Numbered from the stretch's first letter, positions 45,099 through 53,413 are shown. The stretch is 64,000 nucleotides of DNA from Clostridia bacterium (GCA_035561135.1 DATMYA010000008.1:558001-622000), one strand, 5' to 3'. Numbers and translations: made by a program. The notes: generated by a model not told the origin, from the letters alone.

Positions 45099-45710
45099 AT
45101 GAACTTGGTACGAAAAATCGCAACTGTCGCGGCGCTGTTGGGTCTACTGGTTCTTGGCGGCTGCAAGAAGAAGAAGCCGCCCGTTCCTTCTCCGCAGACG
45201 CAGGCGCCTACGATCTCCGCGCCTGAACCGCAAGTGCAGCCTCCACCGATTCAGCCGCCCGTGACCGCAACCACGACTACGCCTTCGGCCGACAAGCCTT
45301 CGGTCACAGCGCCCGCAAAGCCCTCGGCCGTCAAACCCAAGCCGAAGCATCGCTCGAAGAAGCCGATAACCGCGACCTCACCGAAGACGACTACGGCTAA
45401 GAACACGAACAAGACTGTTGCCGATGGTGGCAGCAGCGCCGATAACAACGTTCAAATTTCTCCCGAAGTGCCCCGCGACGAGATGGCCCAACAGCGGCAG
45501 GACACGATGAAGCTGCTGGATTCCACTGAACTCAATCTCCGCAAGATTAGCGGCCGAACATTGAGCGATCTCGATCAGGGGACCACGCGGCAGATTCGCA
45601 ACTACATCACGCAATCGCGTCTCGCCGTGCAAGACGGTGACTTGGAGCGCGCTTACAACCTCGCAACAAAAGCTCACCTGCTCTCAGACGAGATGGTAAA
45701 ACGCCAGTAA
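45099..45710 (+). CDS. Lipoprotein with Pro/Thr-rich linker, unknown function
   Basis: A 203-residue protein. A lipoprotein signal ends LLVLGGCKKKKPP, acylating Cys at residue 22; the following Lys run and absence of Asp at +2 favour the outer membrane. Residues 30-110 are a flexible Pro/Thr/Lys linker. Residues 125-203 are helical (QDTMKLLDSTELNLRKISGR, then TRQIRNYITQSRLAVQDGDL), reminiscent of a TPR-like pair of helices. AAGGTG precedes the ATG. It is 33 bases after the kinase gene and probably shares its operon, so it could be a sensor partner in the envelope. Confidence 0.75.
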   Translation: MNLVRKIATVAALLGLLVLGGCKKKKPPVPSPQTQAPTISAPEPQVQPPPIQPPVTATTTTPSADKPSVTAPAKPSAVKPKPKHRSKKPITATSPKTTTAKNTNKTVADGGSSADNNVQISPEVPRDEMAQQRQDTMKLLDSTELNLRKISGRTLSDLDQGTTRQIRNYITQSRLAVQDGDLERAYNLATKAHLLSDEMVKRQ

Positions 45711-45711
45711 A

Positions 45712-45775
45712 GCAGACGGCAGACGGCAAACGTCAGACACTAGACTTCAGACGGCAGCGGTCGAACGGCAGGCAA
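45712..45775 (+). repeat. Degenerate CAGACG tract (family B copy 1)
   Basis: Consists of imperfect repeats of AGACGGC and AGACnn: CAGACGGCAGACGGCAAACG followed by TCAGACACTAGACTTCAGAC. The inverse is at 51620-51700. In both places a family A repeat lies next to it in the same relative order. Confidence 0.6.
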
Positions 45776-45812
45776 CTTCGGCTGCTGGCGAATTGACGCC
45801 CTGGTTGTGATT

Positions 45813-45881
45813 CCTTGAAGGGACACGCCTTCAGGCGTGCCATAAATCGCACTGAATGAAGGCGGCTTATAGCCGCTGAGG
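45813..45881 (+). repeat. Dispersed palindromic repeat, family A copy 2
   Basis: Matches 7651-7721 almost base for base: ACACGCCTTCAGGCGTGCC, AAATCGCACTGAATGA and GCGGCTTATAGCCGCTGAGG. The change in the second loop leaves the palindrome intact, which suggests selection for the hairpin. It ends one base before the stop of the next gene. Confidence 0.75.
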
Positions 45882-45882
45882 T

Positions 45883-46590
45883 TTAGCCGCCGGGTGTCGC
45901 ACAAGTTCGACCGAAATGCGAAAGCTGTTCGCCTTGTTCGTCAACGGTCCCCCGAACGGTTGCGCGCGCCGGCAACACGATCAGTTTCGGAAGCGAACCG
46001 TCTGCACGACGGAAGCCATCGAGATCCGAAATGTTCTCGAATCGCTGGTCGCGCAATAGTGCCGCCGAAGGTATGTCGCCGAACTCGAACAGGTCGCCGG
46101 GCGTAAACGTCTGCTGCGCAGCAACGATCAAGTCACGCTCATCGCGGATGTCTGCCTTGAACAGCGGATCGAGCACAAGCGCGTAGTAGACGTCGAACTC
46201 AATCTCCCCTGGACTGTCCAGATGGCTGATCACCAGGTTGTGGTCATAGGCGCCATCGCCTTGAAACTGAGTTCCTGGCGATACGATGTACAGATTGGGA
46301 CGCCCATCGCGCGGCTTGGCACGAGTGGCGGCGAGCTGCCAAGGCCCAAGCACCACGTACGCGCTATGGCTCATCATCGCCGGCGTAAACCAAACCACCT
46401 TGCCATCGAAAAACACCCGCGTGGAGCGCGTCGCGGTTGCCGGCGGCTTCTGAGTGTCCCCTGAAATGGCAGCGGCAGTGCCGCCAGTCACTCCGGCCAG
46501 CACGAGCCCGAACACCGTCCAGCGCGAGATGGTTTGAGGCAGGAGCATGGTTGGTGTGGCCCGAAGCATTGCCTTCCTGATCGAGGGCAT
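45883..46590 (-). CDS. Secreted or membrane-anchored hypothetical protein
   Basis: A 235-residue protein. A hydrophobic N-terminal segment (about 22-40, TVFGLVLAGVTGGTAAA) could be a signal peptide or anchor. The rest is mixed alpha/beta with NLYIVSPGTQFQGDGAYDHN, FDVYYALVLDPLFKADIRDE and DLIVAAQQTFTPGDLFEFGD phrases and a single Cys near the end. I do not recognise a family. Met1, Met8 and Met15 are all possible starts. The gene is isolated; a family A repeat abuts its 3' end and a family C repeat sits 60 bases before its start. Confidence 0.6.
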   Translation of the reverse strand: MPSIRKAMLRATPTMLLPQTISRWTVFGLVLAGVTGGTAAAISGDTQKPPATATRSTRVFFDGKVVWFTPAMMSHSAYVVLGPWQLAATRAKPRDGRPNLYIVSPGTQFQGDGAYDHNLVISHLDSPGEIEFDVYYALVLDPLFKADIRDERDLIVAAQQTFTPGDLFEFGDIPSAALLRDQRFENISDLDGFRRADGSLPKLIVLPARATVRGTVDEQGEQLSHFGRTCATPGG

Positions 46591-46648
46591 AAGCCCAAGT
46601 CGAAGAATCCCCTTTGCCAGCTCGGCGCTGATGAGAGGGGGTTTTTAT

Positions 46649-46680
46649 CCGCGACTTCGTCGCTCCGCGCAGGAACGCAA
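46649..46680. repeat. Dispersed intergenic repeat, family C copy 4 (short)
   Basis: CGCGACTTCGTCGCTCCGCG followed by CAGGAACGC, the central part of the unit seen at 56902-56950. Confidence 0.5.
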
Positions 46681-46832
46681 ACTTCGTCCCTGTACTTAGA
46701 TGAGGCCGGAAGACCAGCGCTGCTTTAGATTTCAATCTTTTCGCCCAAAGTGTGTTGTCTACATATGACATACCTAAACTCCAACTGATAATCACGGAGT
46801 CATACAGCATCATTCCACGCGGCCACGCCAAG

Positions 46833-46854
46833 AAAAAAGCCCGCCGGAGCGGGC
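46833..46854 (-). terminator. Terminator of the 107-residue gene
   Basis: GCCCGC/GCGGGC stem with loop CGGA, followed by six T on the minus strand, 26 bases after the stop at 46881. Confidence 0.8.
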
Positions 46855-46880
46855 TCGGAAGTATAAGGGCAAGGCGCTGT

Positions 46881-47204
46881 TCAGTTTTGTTTGGTAAGTG
46901 TCACGATGAGCTTTTGCAGGACGTCTTTACATTCCCTGCCTTCAGAGATGGCTTGCTCCACAGGACCGAACAGCGCATCCACATCCGGACGCATGTTCTC
47001 GCGGATCTGTTTGCACTCTTCGTCCCAACGGTGATTATGCAACACGTGGAAGAACGTGTTCGCCGCCTGAGAGCTGAGGTACTGCTCCTTGCAGAATCGC
47101 ACGAACTCAACGCATAGGGGCTGACGCGTTGTTTCGCCAATCTGCTGTTCGGCGGCCTTCTGCTTCTCCACAGAGGGCATCGGCGCGTCGATGGTCTTTG
47201 TCAT
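46881..47204 (-). CDS. Small helical protein with conserved-looking Cys, unknown function
   Basis: A 107-residue protein from the ATG at 47204; the long upstream frame overlaps the fabI promoter and start and is not used. The chain is mostly helical: EKQKAAEQQIGETTRQPLCV, then FVRFCKEQYLSSQAANTFFH, and RDECKQIREN-like segments with three Cys (about 29, 38, 68). No signal or membrane segment. It is divergent from fabI and closed by a clear terminator, which supports a real gene. No family recognised. Confidence 0.6.
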   Translation of the reverse strand: MTKTIDAPMPSVEKQKAAEQQIGETTRQPLCVEFVRFCKEQYLSSQAANTFFHVLHNHRWDEECKQIRENMRPDVDALFGPVEQAISEGRECKDVLQKLIVTLTKQN

Positions 47205-47431
47205 AACAAATCCAGCATAGTGCTGGCCTTCGTAGATGGATGTGAGCCCGGATACATCGCTTTGTGCTTGAGAAACGTCGCTTGAACAATTAACCAGGTT
47301 CAAAGCTCGCCAGTACGCAGGTGCATCAATTTCTTGATCCGGCAACACCAGATCACAGCCATTCGGCCAATATCCTGCTATTCTGTTTGTTTCCCACACA
47401 CTGATTTCAAAGCAGGAGTATTTGGACGCGA

Positions 47432-48202
47432 ATGTCGAAGAGTCTTGAGGGTCGTACAGCCGTTGTATTCGGAGTGGCGAACAAACGCAGCATCGCGTGG
47501 GCGATCGCACAGCACTTGCAGGACGCAGGCGCGCAACTGGCAATCACCTACCAGAACGAGCGTGTGCGTCAGGAAGCGGAGGAGATGATCCAATCGCTTC
47601 CCAATGCTAAGGCTTTCCAGTGCGACGTTTCCAATGACGATGAGATCGCCGCACTGTTTGAAAGCCTGCGTGAGAGCTTCGGCAAGTTGGATGTGCTGGT
47701 ACACTCCGTGGCCTATGCTCCGGCTGACGAACTGAAGAACGACTTTTCCCAGACCACTCGCGAAGGCTTCCGCATCGCGCACGACGTCAGCGTTTACTCG
47801 CTCATCGCCGTCTCGCGCGCCGCAGCTCCGTTGATGACCGAGGGTGGCAGCATCATAACGCTCAGTTTCTTCGGCGCGGAAAAGGTCGTTCCCAACTACA
47901 ACGTGATGGGCGTGGCGAAGGCCGCGCTTGAAGCCTCGGTCCGCTATCTCGCGAACGACCTCGGACGCAAGCAGATCCGCGTGAACGCAATCTCCGCGGG
48001 TCCGATCAAGACATTGGCTGCGCGCGGCATCAGTGGACTCACCGAGATGCTGAAGGCACACGCCAACCGTGCACCGCTGCAACGCAATGTGGACGTGAAT
48101 GAAGTCGCGGAGACAGCCGTCTTCCTGGCTGGCCCTGGCGGCAGCGGCATCACCGGCGAAACGCTTCATGTAGATTGCGGCTACAACATCATGGGCTATT
48201 AG
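47432..48202 (+). CDS. fabI: Enoyl-[acyl-carrier-protein] reductase FabI
   Basis: A 256-residue short-chain reductase that closes each cycle of fatty-acid elongation by reducing the trans-2 double bond with NAD(P)H. The cofactor loop reads GVANKRSIAWAIA. The catalytic pair Tyr156 and Lys163 sits in NYNVMGVAK and keeps the E. coli numbering. The residue equal to E. coli Tyr146 is Phe here (LSFFGAE instead of LSYLGAE). The rest (ISAGPIKTLAARGI, SGITGETLHVDCGY) matches the family closely. AGGAG is 14 bases upstream of the ATG, rather far. A strong terminator follows at once and is shared with the convergent gene. Confidence 0.95.
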   Translation: MSKSLEGRTAVVFGVANKRSIAWAIAQHLQDAGAQLAITYQNERVRQEAEEMIQSLPNAKAFQCDVSNDDEIAALFESLRESFGKLDVLVHSVAYAPADELKNDFSQTTREGFRIAHDVSVYSLIAVSRAAAPLMTEGGSIITLSFFGAEKVVPNYNVMGVAKAALEASVRYLANDLGRKQIRVNAISAGPIKTLAARGISGLTEMLKAHANRAPLQRNVDVNEVAETAVFLAGPGGSGITGETLHVDCGYNIMGY

Positions 48203-48232
48203 TTCGGCCTAAACGCCTCAACTGGCAAAAGA

Positions 48233-48256
48233 GGGATTCGGTCGAATCCCTTTTTT
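48233..48256 (+). terminator. Terminator of fabI
   Basis: GGGATTC/GAATCCC stem with loop GGTC and six T. The T run touches the stop codon of the convergent gene (48256-48258). Confidence 0.85.
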
Positions 48257-50787
48257 CAATCCGTCGCCGGTGAGCTTGATACCGGTTCAGCAATCCTGGC
48301 CGTGCTCCGCGCTTCCTGCACCAGTAAACTTTCGGCACGATATCCCGCCACAAGTGCAACAAGATATGTCGTAACGCCAAACAACAGGACGACGTTGAAG
48401 CCATGCCACATCGCCGCAATGGTCGCGGCAACGCTGCCGTACACAGAGGCACAGCCGTTGATGCCCCAAGCCCACGGAACGAACAGGCGTGCGCGGTCGC
48501 GTACTACTTCGAGACCGGCCGGGAAAAAGATTCCGAGCGCGAAACCGATCGGCACGATACCGAGCACGGTTGCTGCGACACGAATCGTCATCGACATTCG
48601 CAGCAGGATAGGAGAAAGGCCCGCGAAGCCGACTGCAAAGGCGGCCACGGACAGCACCAGCACGGCAGTCGCAATGGTTATCTTTCTACGGAACGAAACA
48701 CCCCAGCGACTGCTGACTCCGCTTCCGATTCCCGCCGACAACAGCATGCCGCTAAGCACGGCAGGGATGGAGTACATAGGGTTGCCGAGCAGCAGAATGG
48801 CCTTCTGCATCAGCGCAACTTCCAGCAACATGAAGCCGAAGCCAAGGCTGGCAAAATACAACGTAAACGAACCTGAGCCGTTGCCTGCGATTCCGCCACG
48901 ATCGAAGAAGTAGAGCGGCAGGAAGATGGCGCAGATCATCGCGATTGTAGCGGCAATCGTAATCTGGAACATCGTGCTCTGGACGCTGCTTCCACGAAGC
49001 GTATTCAGGCTCCAGTTGTCGAGATCGGAAAGCGAAGAAGTCTCGAAGAAGAACGGCGAGTCGTCACTTGTGGGCACAATCTTATAGGGGTACTTGCGGA
49101 AAAATTCGCTCTGCGTCCCGGAATCGTAGGAGGCGAGCAATTCGTTGAATGCGGCAGAGAACTCCGGGATGTGCTTGTCGTTGTGCGCCTCGTAATAGAA
49201 CTGCTCAAACTCCCGCTGTTCGGCGGCAGGTCTGACCTTCGGCCAATACAGTACGGAGCGGTCGGCCCGGCGGGCAGCCTCGGCCAAAGCGTTGACTTCG
49301 GCTTCCGAAAACTCGCCATTCTTGAAAATCGACAGAGCCCAAACGTCATCGCCGATGACCATGACGCGATTCCCTACTCGGTTCACGCCCGAACGTCGCC
49401 ATGCTTCGGCCGCAAGAGAGGTGAGACGCAGCGTCTCCTTCGGCGGGAACGAGTTCCACCGATACATCGCGAGATAGCCGTTCGGCTTCAAGTGGCTGAA
49501 GTAATCCTGAAACGCTTCGACGGTGTAGAGGTAGTTCTCGCTCAAGACATACGCGCCAGCGTTCAGTGCGGCAAACGTATCGATTGCTATGATCTGTACG
49601 AGATCAAACTTGCGATCGATTGAACGAATCGCGTTGCGACCCTCGGCGTGAATCGCGGTTACGCGCGGGTCGGACATCATGTGGCTGTTCCAGTCCTGGT
49701 AATCCTCGGTCGTGAGTCGATGGGTGTAAGGATTCAACTCGACCGTGAAGACCGAGGACGGATTGTTGGCCAGCGCGTATGCCACGTCGATGCCACCGCC
49801 CGTGCCGATAATTGCCACATCTGGATGGTTCAGGACGGAGTAAGTGATTCCGGAAGGGTGCACCTGTGCCCCTGAGGCGACTCGGCTGAAGATATCTGCG
49901 ATCGCGCCAGAGCCGACCAGACGCGTGTGCGCCGATCCATCCTGTGTGATGATCTTGTAAGAATCGGGCGGATGCTCTGTGTAGTTGAGTACCTGCGGCG
50001 TGTGTCCGCCGACCACGTCGATACGGGCCAAGGTCGTCCAGCGCGTGCGCTCGAGGTGCGCTCCCTTCGAGAGCATCTCGGCGAGTTCCTTGTACGGCTC
50101 GGGCAAATATTCGAACTTGTCGCGCAAGCCGAACAGCAACATGGAACCGAGTACGGCGACGACCGCGATGCTGAACCCGGACGTCGGGGTTCGCATGAGG
50201 GCTGAGCTGCGGGTCCAGAGAATCGCGCACGCGGCGACCAGCAGGGCGAGTAGGCTGACCGCCCCCACAGCGCCGAGCGCGGGCAGGAGCACGAAGAACA
50301 GGACACAGCCAAAGCTCGCTGCTACCAAGTCAAAGAAGTACAGCCTGCCTGTTGTGGCCGCTGCATAGGCCATGATGAGCGAGATGGTGGCCCCTGCGAA
50401 AATGAATGGCGGCACCGAGACGATGTAGCAAATCATCAGCTTCCACGCGGAGTCAACGTCTGTCATGAGAGGCAGCGCTCGTGATATGACCACAACACTC
50501 AAGAGCATGCTGATGCTCATGGCCGCCGTGCAGCGTGCAATCGCGCCGGCGGTATCCTCGGCCGTATTCAGGCTGCGTCGTTTCAACCAGGTAACGAACG
50601 AGCCGCTAATCCCGAACCCCAGCAGGGCGATGGATATCGCCAGGTACACGATGTGATTCCAGAAAATAAACGAGAGAATTCGAGTCTGGACAAGTTCGAA
50701 CGTGAGTGCCGAAAACGAGACGACAGCGATCGTCAGGTACGTTGTGCCAAGCTTCTCCGTTCGCGAGTGACTTCTGCGTCCACCCAC
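48256..50787 (-). CDS. Polytopic membrane protein fused to a spermidine-synthase-like domain
   Basis: An 843-residue protein from the GTG at 50787, chosen because GAGGAGGGCGGGA lies directly upstream; an ATG at 50847 has no ribosome site. N-terminal about 215 residues hold six or seven membrane helices starting TYLTIAVVSFSALTFELVQT. A Rossmann SAM/polyamine-synthase-like domain (about 300-520) has VAIIGTGGGIDVAYALANN and an acidic strand end VELNPY. A second set of five or six helices (about 590-800) ends the chain. The architecture is seen in bacterial 'spermidine synthase-like' membrane proteins, where aminopropyl transfer has not been shown. Reaction and substrate unknown. Confidence 0.75.
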   Translation of the reverse strand: MGGRRSHSRTEKLGTTYLTIAVVSFSALTFELVQTRILSFIFWNHIVYLAISIALLGFGISGSFVTWLKRRSLNTAEDTAGAIARCTAAMSISMLLSVVVISRALPLMTDVDSAWKLMICYIVSVPPFIFAGATISLIMAYAAATTGRLYFFDLVAASFGCVLFFVLLPALGAVGAVSLLALLVAACAILWTRSSALMRTPTSGFSIAVVAVLGSMLLFGLRDKFEYLPEPYKELAEMLSKGAHLERTRWTTLARIDVVGGHTPQVLNYTEHPPDSYKIITQDGSAHTRLVGSGAIADIFSRVASGAQVHPSGITYSVLNHPDVAIIGTGGGIDVAYALANNPSSVFTVELNPYTHRLTTEDYQDWNSHMMSDPRVTAIHAEGRNAIRSIDRKFDLVQIIAIDTFAALNAGAYVLSENYLYTVEAFQDYFSHLKPNGYLAMYRWNSFPPKETLRLTSLAAEAWRRSGVNRVGNRVMVIGDDVWALSIFKNGEFSEAEVNALAEAARRADRSVLYWPKVRPAAEQREFEQFYYEAHNDKHIPEFSAAFNELLASYDSGTQSEFFRKYPYKIVPTSDDSPFFFETSSLSDLDNWSLNTLRGSSVQSTMFQITIAATIAMICAIFLPLYFFDRGGIAGNGSGSFTLYFASLGFGFMLLEVALMQKAILLLGNPMYSIPAVLSGMLLSAGIGSGVSSRWGVSFRRKITIATAVLVLSVAAFAVGFAGLSPILLRMSMTIRVAATVLGIVPIGFALGIFFPAGLEVVRDRARLFVPWAWGINGCASVYGSVAATIAAMWHGFNVVLLFGVTTYLVALVAGYRAESLLVQEARSTARIAEPVSSSPATD

Positions 50788-50840
50788 TCCCGCCCTCCTC
50801 AAGAATCGAATGACTTTGAACGTAGATGGGCAAATCGGCA

Positions 50841-51051
50841 GGCGCATGGTGCGCCAATCTGTGCCGAAAAACTTTCGGAGTTGATTTCGTCGCGTTTAGT
50901 TGCTTTGGTACTTCGAAACACCCTCGCCGACTCCACCTGTGTACTTGGGCCAACAGGGTTGCTGCACTTCAGAGACTTGCGAATCCTGTTCACCAGAGCT
51001 GAAAAGACTTAGGCCACAATGCGCGGGTTGCGAGCCGCTGTGGCCTTTTTA
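50841..51051 (+). ncRNA. Candidate structured small RNA ending in a terminator
   Basis: No reading frame fits this gap. On the + strand it shows stacked hairpins: GGCGC/GCGCC (50841-50855), CCGAAA/TTTCGG (50864-50878), TTTCG/CGAAA (50885-50918) and a 9-base-pair stem AACAGGGTT/AATCCTGTT (50952-50990, one G-T pair). It ends in AGGCCACA/TGTGGCCT (51011-51046) plus five T. No + strand gene precedes this terminator. The alternative is a structured leader of the minus-strand fusion gene, or the terminator of tsaE acting in both directions. Confidence 0.35.
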
Positions 51052-51127
51052 CTCCAGCTTTATACCTTCGAAATAACGGTGGCAGTTTATCCAGAACACC
51101 TGGAATTGCCGAGTTTTGGCCTCAGGA

Positions 51128-51562
51128 TCATTCTTTAGTGGAGACGATAATCGTGCGGCGGGTATCGCCATCGCGCTCGATTGCAATTTCCACATCGCGT
51201 TCGTGGACGAAGCGCTCGAACTTCTCTCCCCATTCGATGAGCAGGATGTTGCCGTCTTCGACAATGAGGTCGTCGAGGTCCAGGGTATAGAGTTCGCGTT
51301 CGGTCTCGATGCGGTACAAATCGATGTGGTAGAGCGTTCGCTCCGGGCCACGATACTCGTGTACGAGCGTGAACGTGGGACTGGTGACGTCCTCTTGCGC
51401 GGCGGCTTCGAAAGCCTCGGCGATTCCCTTCACCATCGTCGTCTTGCCCGCGCCAAGGTCTCCGCGAAGGAGAACGATGTGGGCTTGGCGCAGAAGCGGA
51501 GCGAGTTCGCGTCCGAGAGCGATGGTGTCGTCAGCCGAGCGAGTGATGAATTGTTTCTGCAT
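51128..51562 (-). CDS. tsaE: tRNA threonylcarbamoyladenosine biosynthesis ATPase TsaE
   Basis: A 144-residue protein from the ATG at 51562. Walker A GDLGAGKTT puts Lys40 at the ATP; the family motifs VTSPTFTLVHEY, HIDLYR and LLIEWGEKF follow in order. TsaE (formerly YjeE) binds the TsaB-TsaD pair and drives the cycle that adds threonylcarbamoyl to A37 of ANN-decoding tRNAs. The usual neighbour, the NAD(P)H-hydrate repair gene, lies directly upstream in transcription (51695), as in many bacteria, with repeats inserted between them. A Met 36 bases further up is possible but has no better ribosome site. Confidence 0.92.
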   Translation of the reverse strand: MQKQFITRSADDTIALGRELAPLLRQAHIVLLRGDLGAGKTTMVKGIAEAFEAAAQEDVTSPTFTLVHEYRGPERTLYHIDLYRIETERELYTLDLDDLIVEDGNILLIEWGEKFERFVHERDVEIAIERDGDTRRTIIVSTKE

Positions 51563-51600
51563 TGCTTGTCTATTGTTGCATGAGCAACCCGAAAACATAC

Positions 51601-51619
51601 CCTCAGCGGCTAAAGCCCC
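51601..51619 (-). repeat. Half copy of the family A repeat
   Basis: The inverse reads GGGGCTTTAGCCGCTGAGG, the second palindrome of 7651-7721. The first palindrome is missing. It abuts the family B tract. Confidence 0.6.
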
Positions 51620-51700
51620 TGACATCTGAGCGCCCTACGTCTGACGTCCGATGGCTGACATCCGACATCCGACGCCCGATGTCCGCCGTCCGCTCTACGC
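51620..51700 (-). repeat. Degenerate CAGACG/CGGACG tract (family B copy 2)
   Basis: On the minus strand it is a chain of GGACGG, GGACAT, GGATGT and AGACGT-like words; on + it reads GACATCCGACATCCGACGCC. It overlaps the last codons of the NAD(P)H-hydrate gene, which ends at 51695. Confidence 0.6.
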
Positions 51701-53272
51701 TATTCGCAAAAGCGGTTTCTGTTCTGCCCACTGGCGAGCGCGATGCATGGCATGAGGCAGGTACTTGAGCAGATCGGTGGCGATCAGGGCCTGTTCGCCC
51801 AGTTCTTCGCGAGCGATATCGCCGGACATTCCGTGCAGGAAGACGGCAGCCCGGACCGCGGACGGTATCTCCGACGGGAACTGTGCAATGAAGCCGGCGA
51901 TCATGCCGGTGAGTACATCGCCCGTGCCTCCGGTTGCCATGCCGGGATTTCCTGTGGGATTGATCCACGCCTGGCCAGAAGGCAGCGCGACAATGGTGCG
52001 CCAGCCCTTGAGGACTACGATGGCTTGTCGCTCGGCGGCGCATCTGCGAGCCACGCCGATGCGGTCGCGCTGAATCTTTTCCGTTGTTAACCCGGTGAGC
52101 CGCGCCATTTCACCGGGATGCGGTGTGAGCACCAGCGGGTGAGAGCGGCCGCTGAGTTGCGTGAGATTGCCTTCAAACGCGTTGAGCCCATCGGCATCGA
52201 TGACCGTGGGCAGCTTCGTTTTCGAAACTGCTGTGCAGACGAAGTGCGCGGTATCGGCGTCGCGTGAAATTCCGGGGCCGATGGCAAGAACGTTCTTCCC
52301 CTTCGAGATCTTTTCGAGCCGCTCGTATTCAAGCGCGCTGAGCGAAATCGTGCCTGCCTCCGTTTCTGCCAAAGGTTCGGTCATCAACTCGGGCGCGAAG
52401 CTGGCAACTGTGGAGAGCACAGAGCGCGTTGTGCCGATGGTGGTGAGGCCTGCGCCGGAACGCAGCGCGCCCATGCCAGCCATGGCTGCTGCGCCGGCTT
52501 TGCCGATGGAGCCTCCGATGATGAGGGCGTGGCCGAAGCGTCCCTTGTTGGCGTCGAGCGGGCGCGGCGCAAGCAGCGGCGCAACTCCTAGCGCGGTGAT
52601 GGCGAGAAGATTGAGGGACGAGATGACGGCTTCGTCCGGCGAACCGATCTGCGCAACGTAAATGGGGCCGCGGGTGAGCGCGCCCAGCAGATGCGCGGGG
52701 CGCGGAGCGGTAAATGTAACGATGGCATCCGAGCGCGCGATGGCCGCTCCCGTCTGCACGACCAGGCTATCGGCGTCCGCACCGGAGGGTATGTCAACGG
52801 AGAGCACGGGAATGCCGGGATGGTTCAGGGCTTCGATGGCGTGCGCGACAAGCCCGGTGACCGGCGCGCGGAAGCCTGTGCCGAGAACGGCGTCAATGAT
52901 GATGTCGGCGTTGGCAAGGCTGCGCGAGAGTTCGTTCTCGAGATCGCGTTCCGAGCGAATGACAACGGGTCTTATCGGCAGGCGATTGAACATATTGGCG
53001 GCATCGCCTTTGAGTTCGTGCGGGTCGGCGAGCAGAAGAACTTCGACCACCTTGCCGGCCTGATGCAGTTTGCGCGCGGCGACAAATCCGTCACCTCCGT
53101 TGTTGCCCTTACCGCAGATGATGGTGACGCGGTTGGCGGCCGGATAGAGTTCGCGGGCGACGTTGGCAACGGCAGAGCCGGCGTTCTCCATGAGGCCAAG
53201 CGAGTGTACGCCGAAGCGTTCGCTGGTGACGCGATCGATGGTACGCATTTCCGCGGCAGTTGTGAGCTTCAT
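51695..53272 (-). CDS. nnr: Bifunctional NAD(P)H-hydrate epimerase / ADP-dependent dehydratase
   Basis: A 525-residue fusion. N-terminal YjeF_N epimerase domain (about 1-215): TAAEMRTIDR, GKGNNGGDGFVAARKL and VDIPSGADAD. C-terminal ribokinase-fold dehydratase (about 230-515): KGRFGHALIIGGSIGKAGAA, VLTPHPGEMARLTG, and the anion hole/catalytic GNPGMATGGTGDVLTGMIAG with Asp as base. The protein repairs damaged hydrated NADH and NADPH: the first domain interconverts R and S forms, the second dehydrates the S form using ADP. Soluble and complete. It is followed by tsaE, the common order. Its last codons run into the family B repeat. Confidence 0.93.
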   Translation of the reverse strand: MKLTTAAEMRTIDRVTSERFGVHSLGLMENAGSAVANVARELYPAANRVTIICGKGNNGGDGFVAARKLHQAGKVVEVLLLADPHELKGDAANMFNRLPIRPVVIRSERDLENELSRSLANADIIIDAVLGTGFRAPVTGLVAHAIEALNHPGIPVLSVDIPSGADADSLVVQTGAAIARSDAIVTFTAPRPAHLLGALTRGPIYVAQIGSPDEAVISSLNLLAITALGVAPLLAPRPLDANKGRFGHALIIGGSIGKAGAAAMAGMGALRSGAGLTTIGTTRSVLSTVASFAPELMTEPLAETEAGTISLSALEYERLEKISKGKNVLAIGPGISRDADTAHFVCTAVSKTKLPTVIDADGLNAFEGNLTQLSGRSHPLVLTPHPGEMARLTGLTTEKIQRDRIGVARRCAAERQAIVVLKGWRTIVALPSGQAWINPTGNPGMATGGTGDVLTGMIAGFIAQFPSEIPSAVRAAVFLHGMSGDIAREELGEQALIATDLLKYLPHAMHRARQWAEQKPLLRIA

Positions 53273-53361
53273 GATCTATGCCCGTGAGGCAAGTCCTTCC
53301 AGTTGTCGCGGCAGCGAAGAGGCTTCATTGCCGTTCGGAGATTGTACGGCATAGACTCAAA

Positions 53362-53392
53362 GAAAAGCCCTCCACACTGGGCGGAGGGCCTT
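53362..53392 (-). terminator. Terminator of the first APC permease gene
   Basis: GCCCTCC/GGAGGGC stem followed by TTTTC on the minus strand, 22 bases beyond the stop at 53414. Confidence 0.75.
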
Positions 53393-53413
53393 GGATGTAA
53401 CCGATTGAATTTC

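Larger units (their letters stand above)
46591..46880. other. 290-base intergenic region
   Basis: Contains the family C repeat at 46649-46680 and the terminator at 46833-46854. No credible gene. Confidence 0.5.

Noticed and set aside
45712..45775. CRISPR-like tandem repeats
   Set aside because: The units are 6-7 bases, irregular and without spacers; there are no cas genes.
51011..51051. Simple reading of this hairpin as only the tsaE terminator
   Set aside because: The T run is on the + strand side (five T), while the minus side has only AAGTCTTTTC; it may work both ways, so it was kept as the end of a candidate + strand RNA with low confidence.
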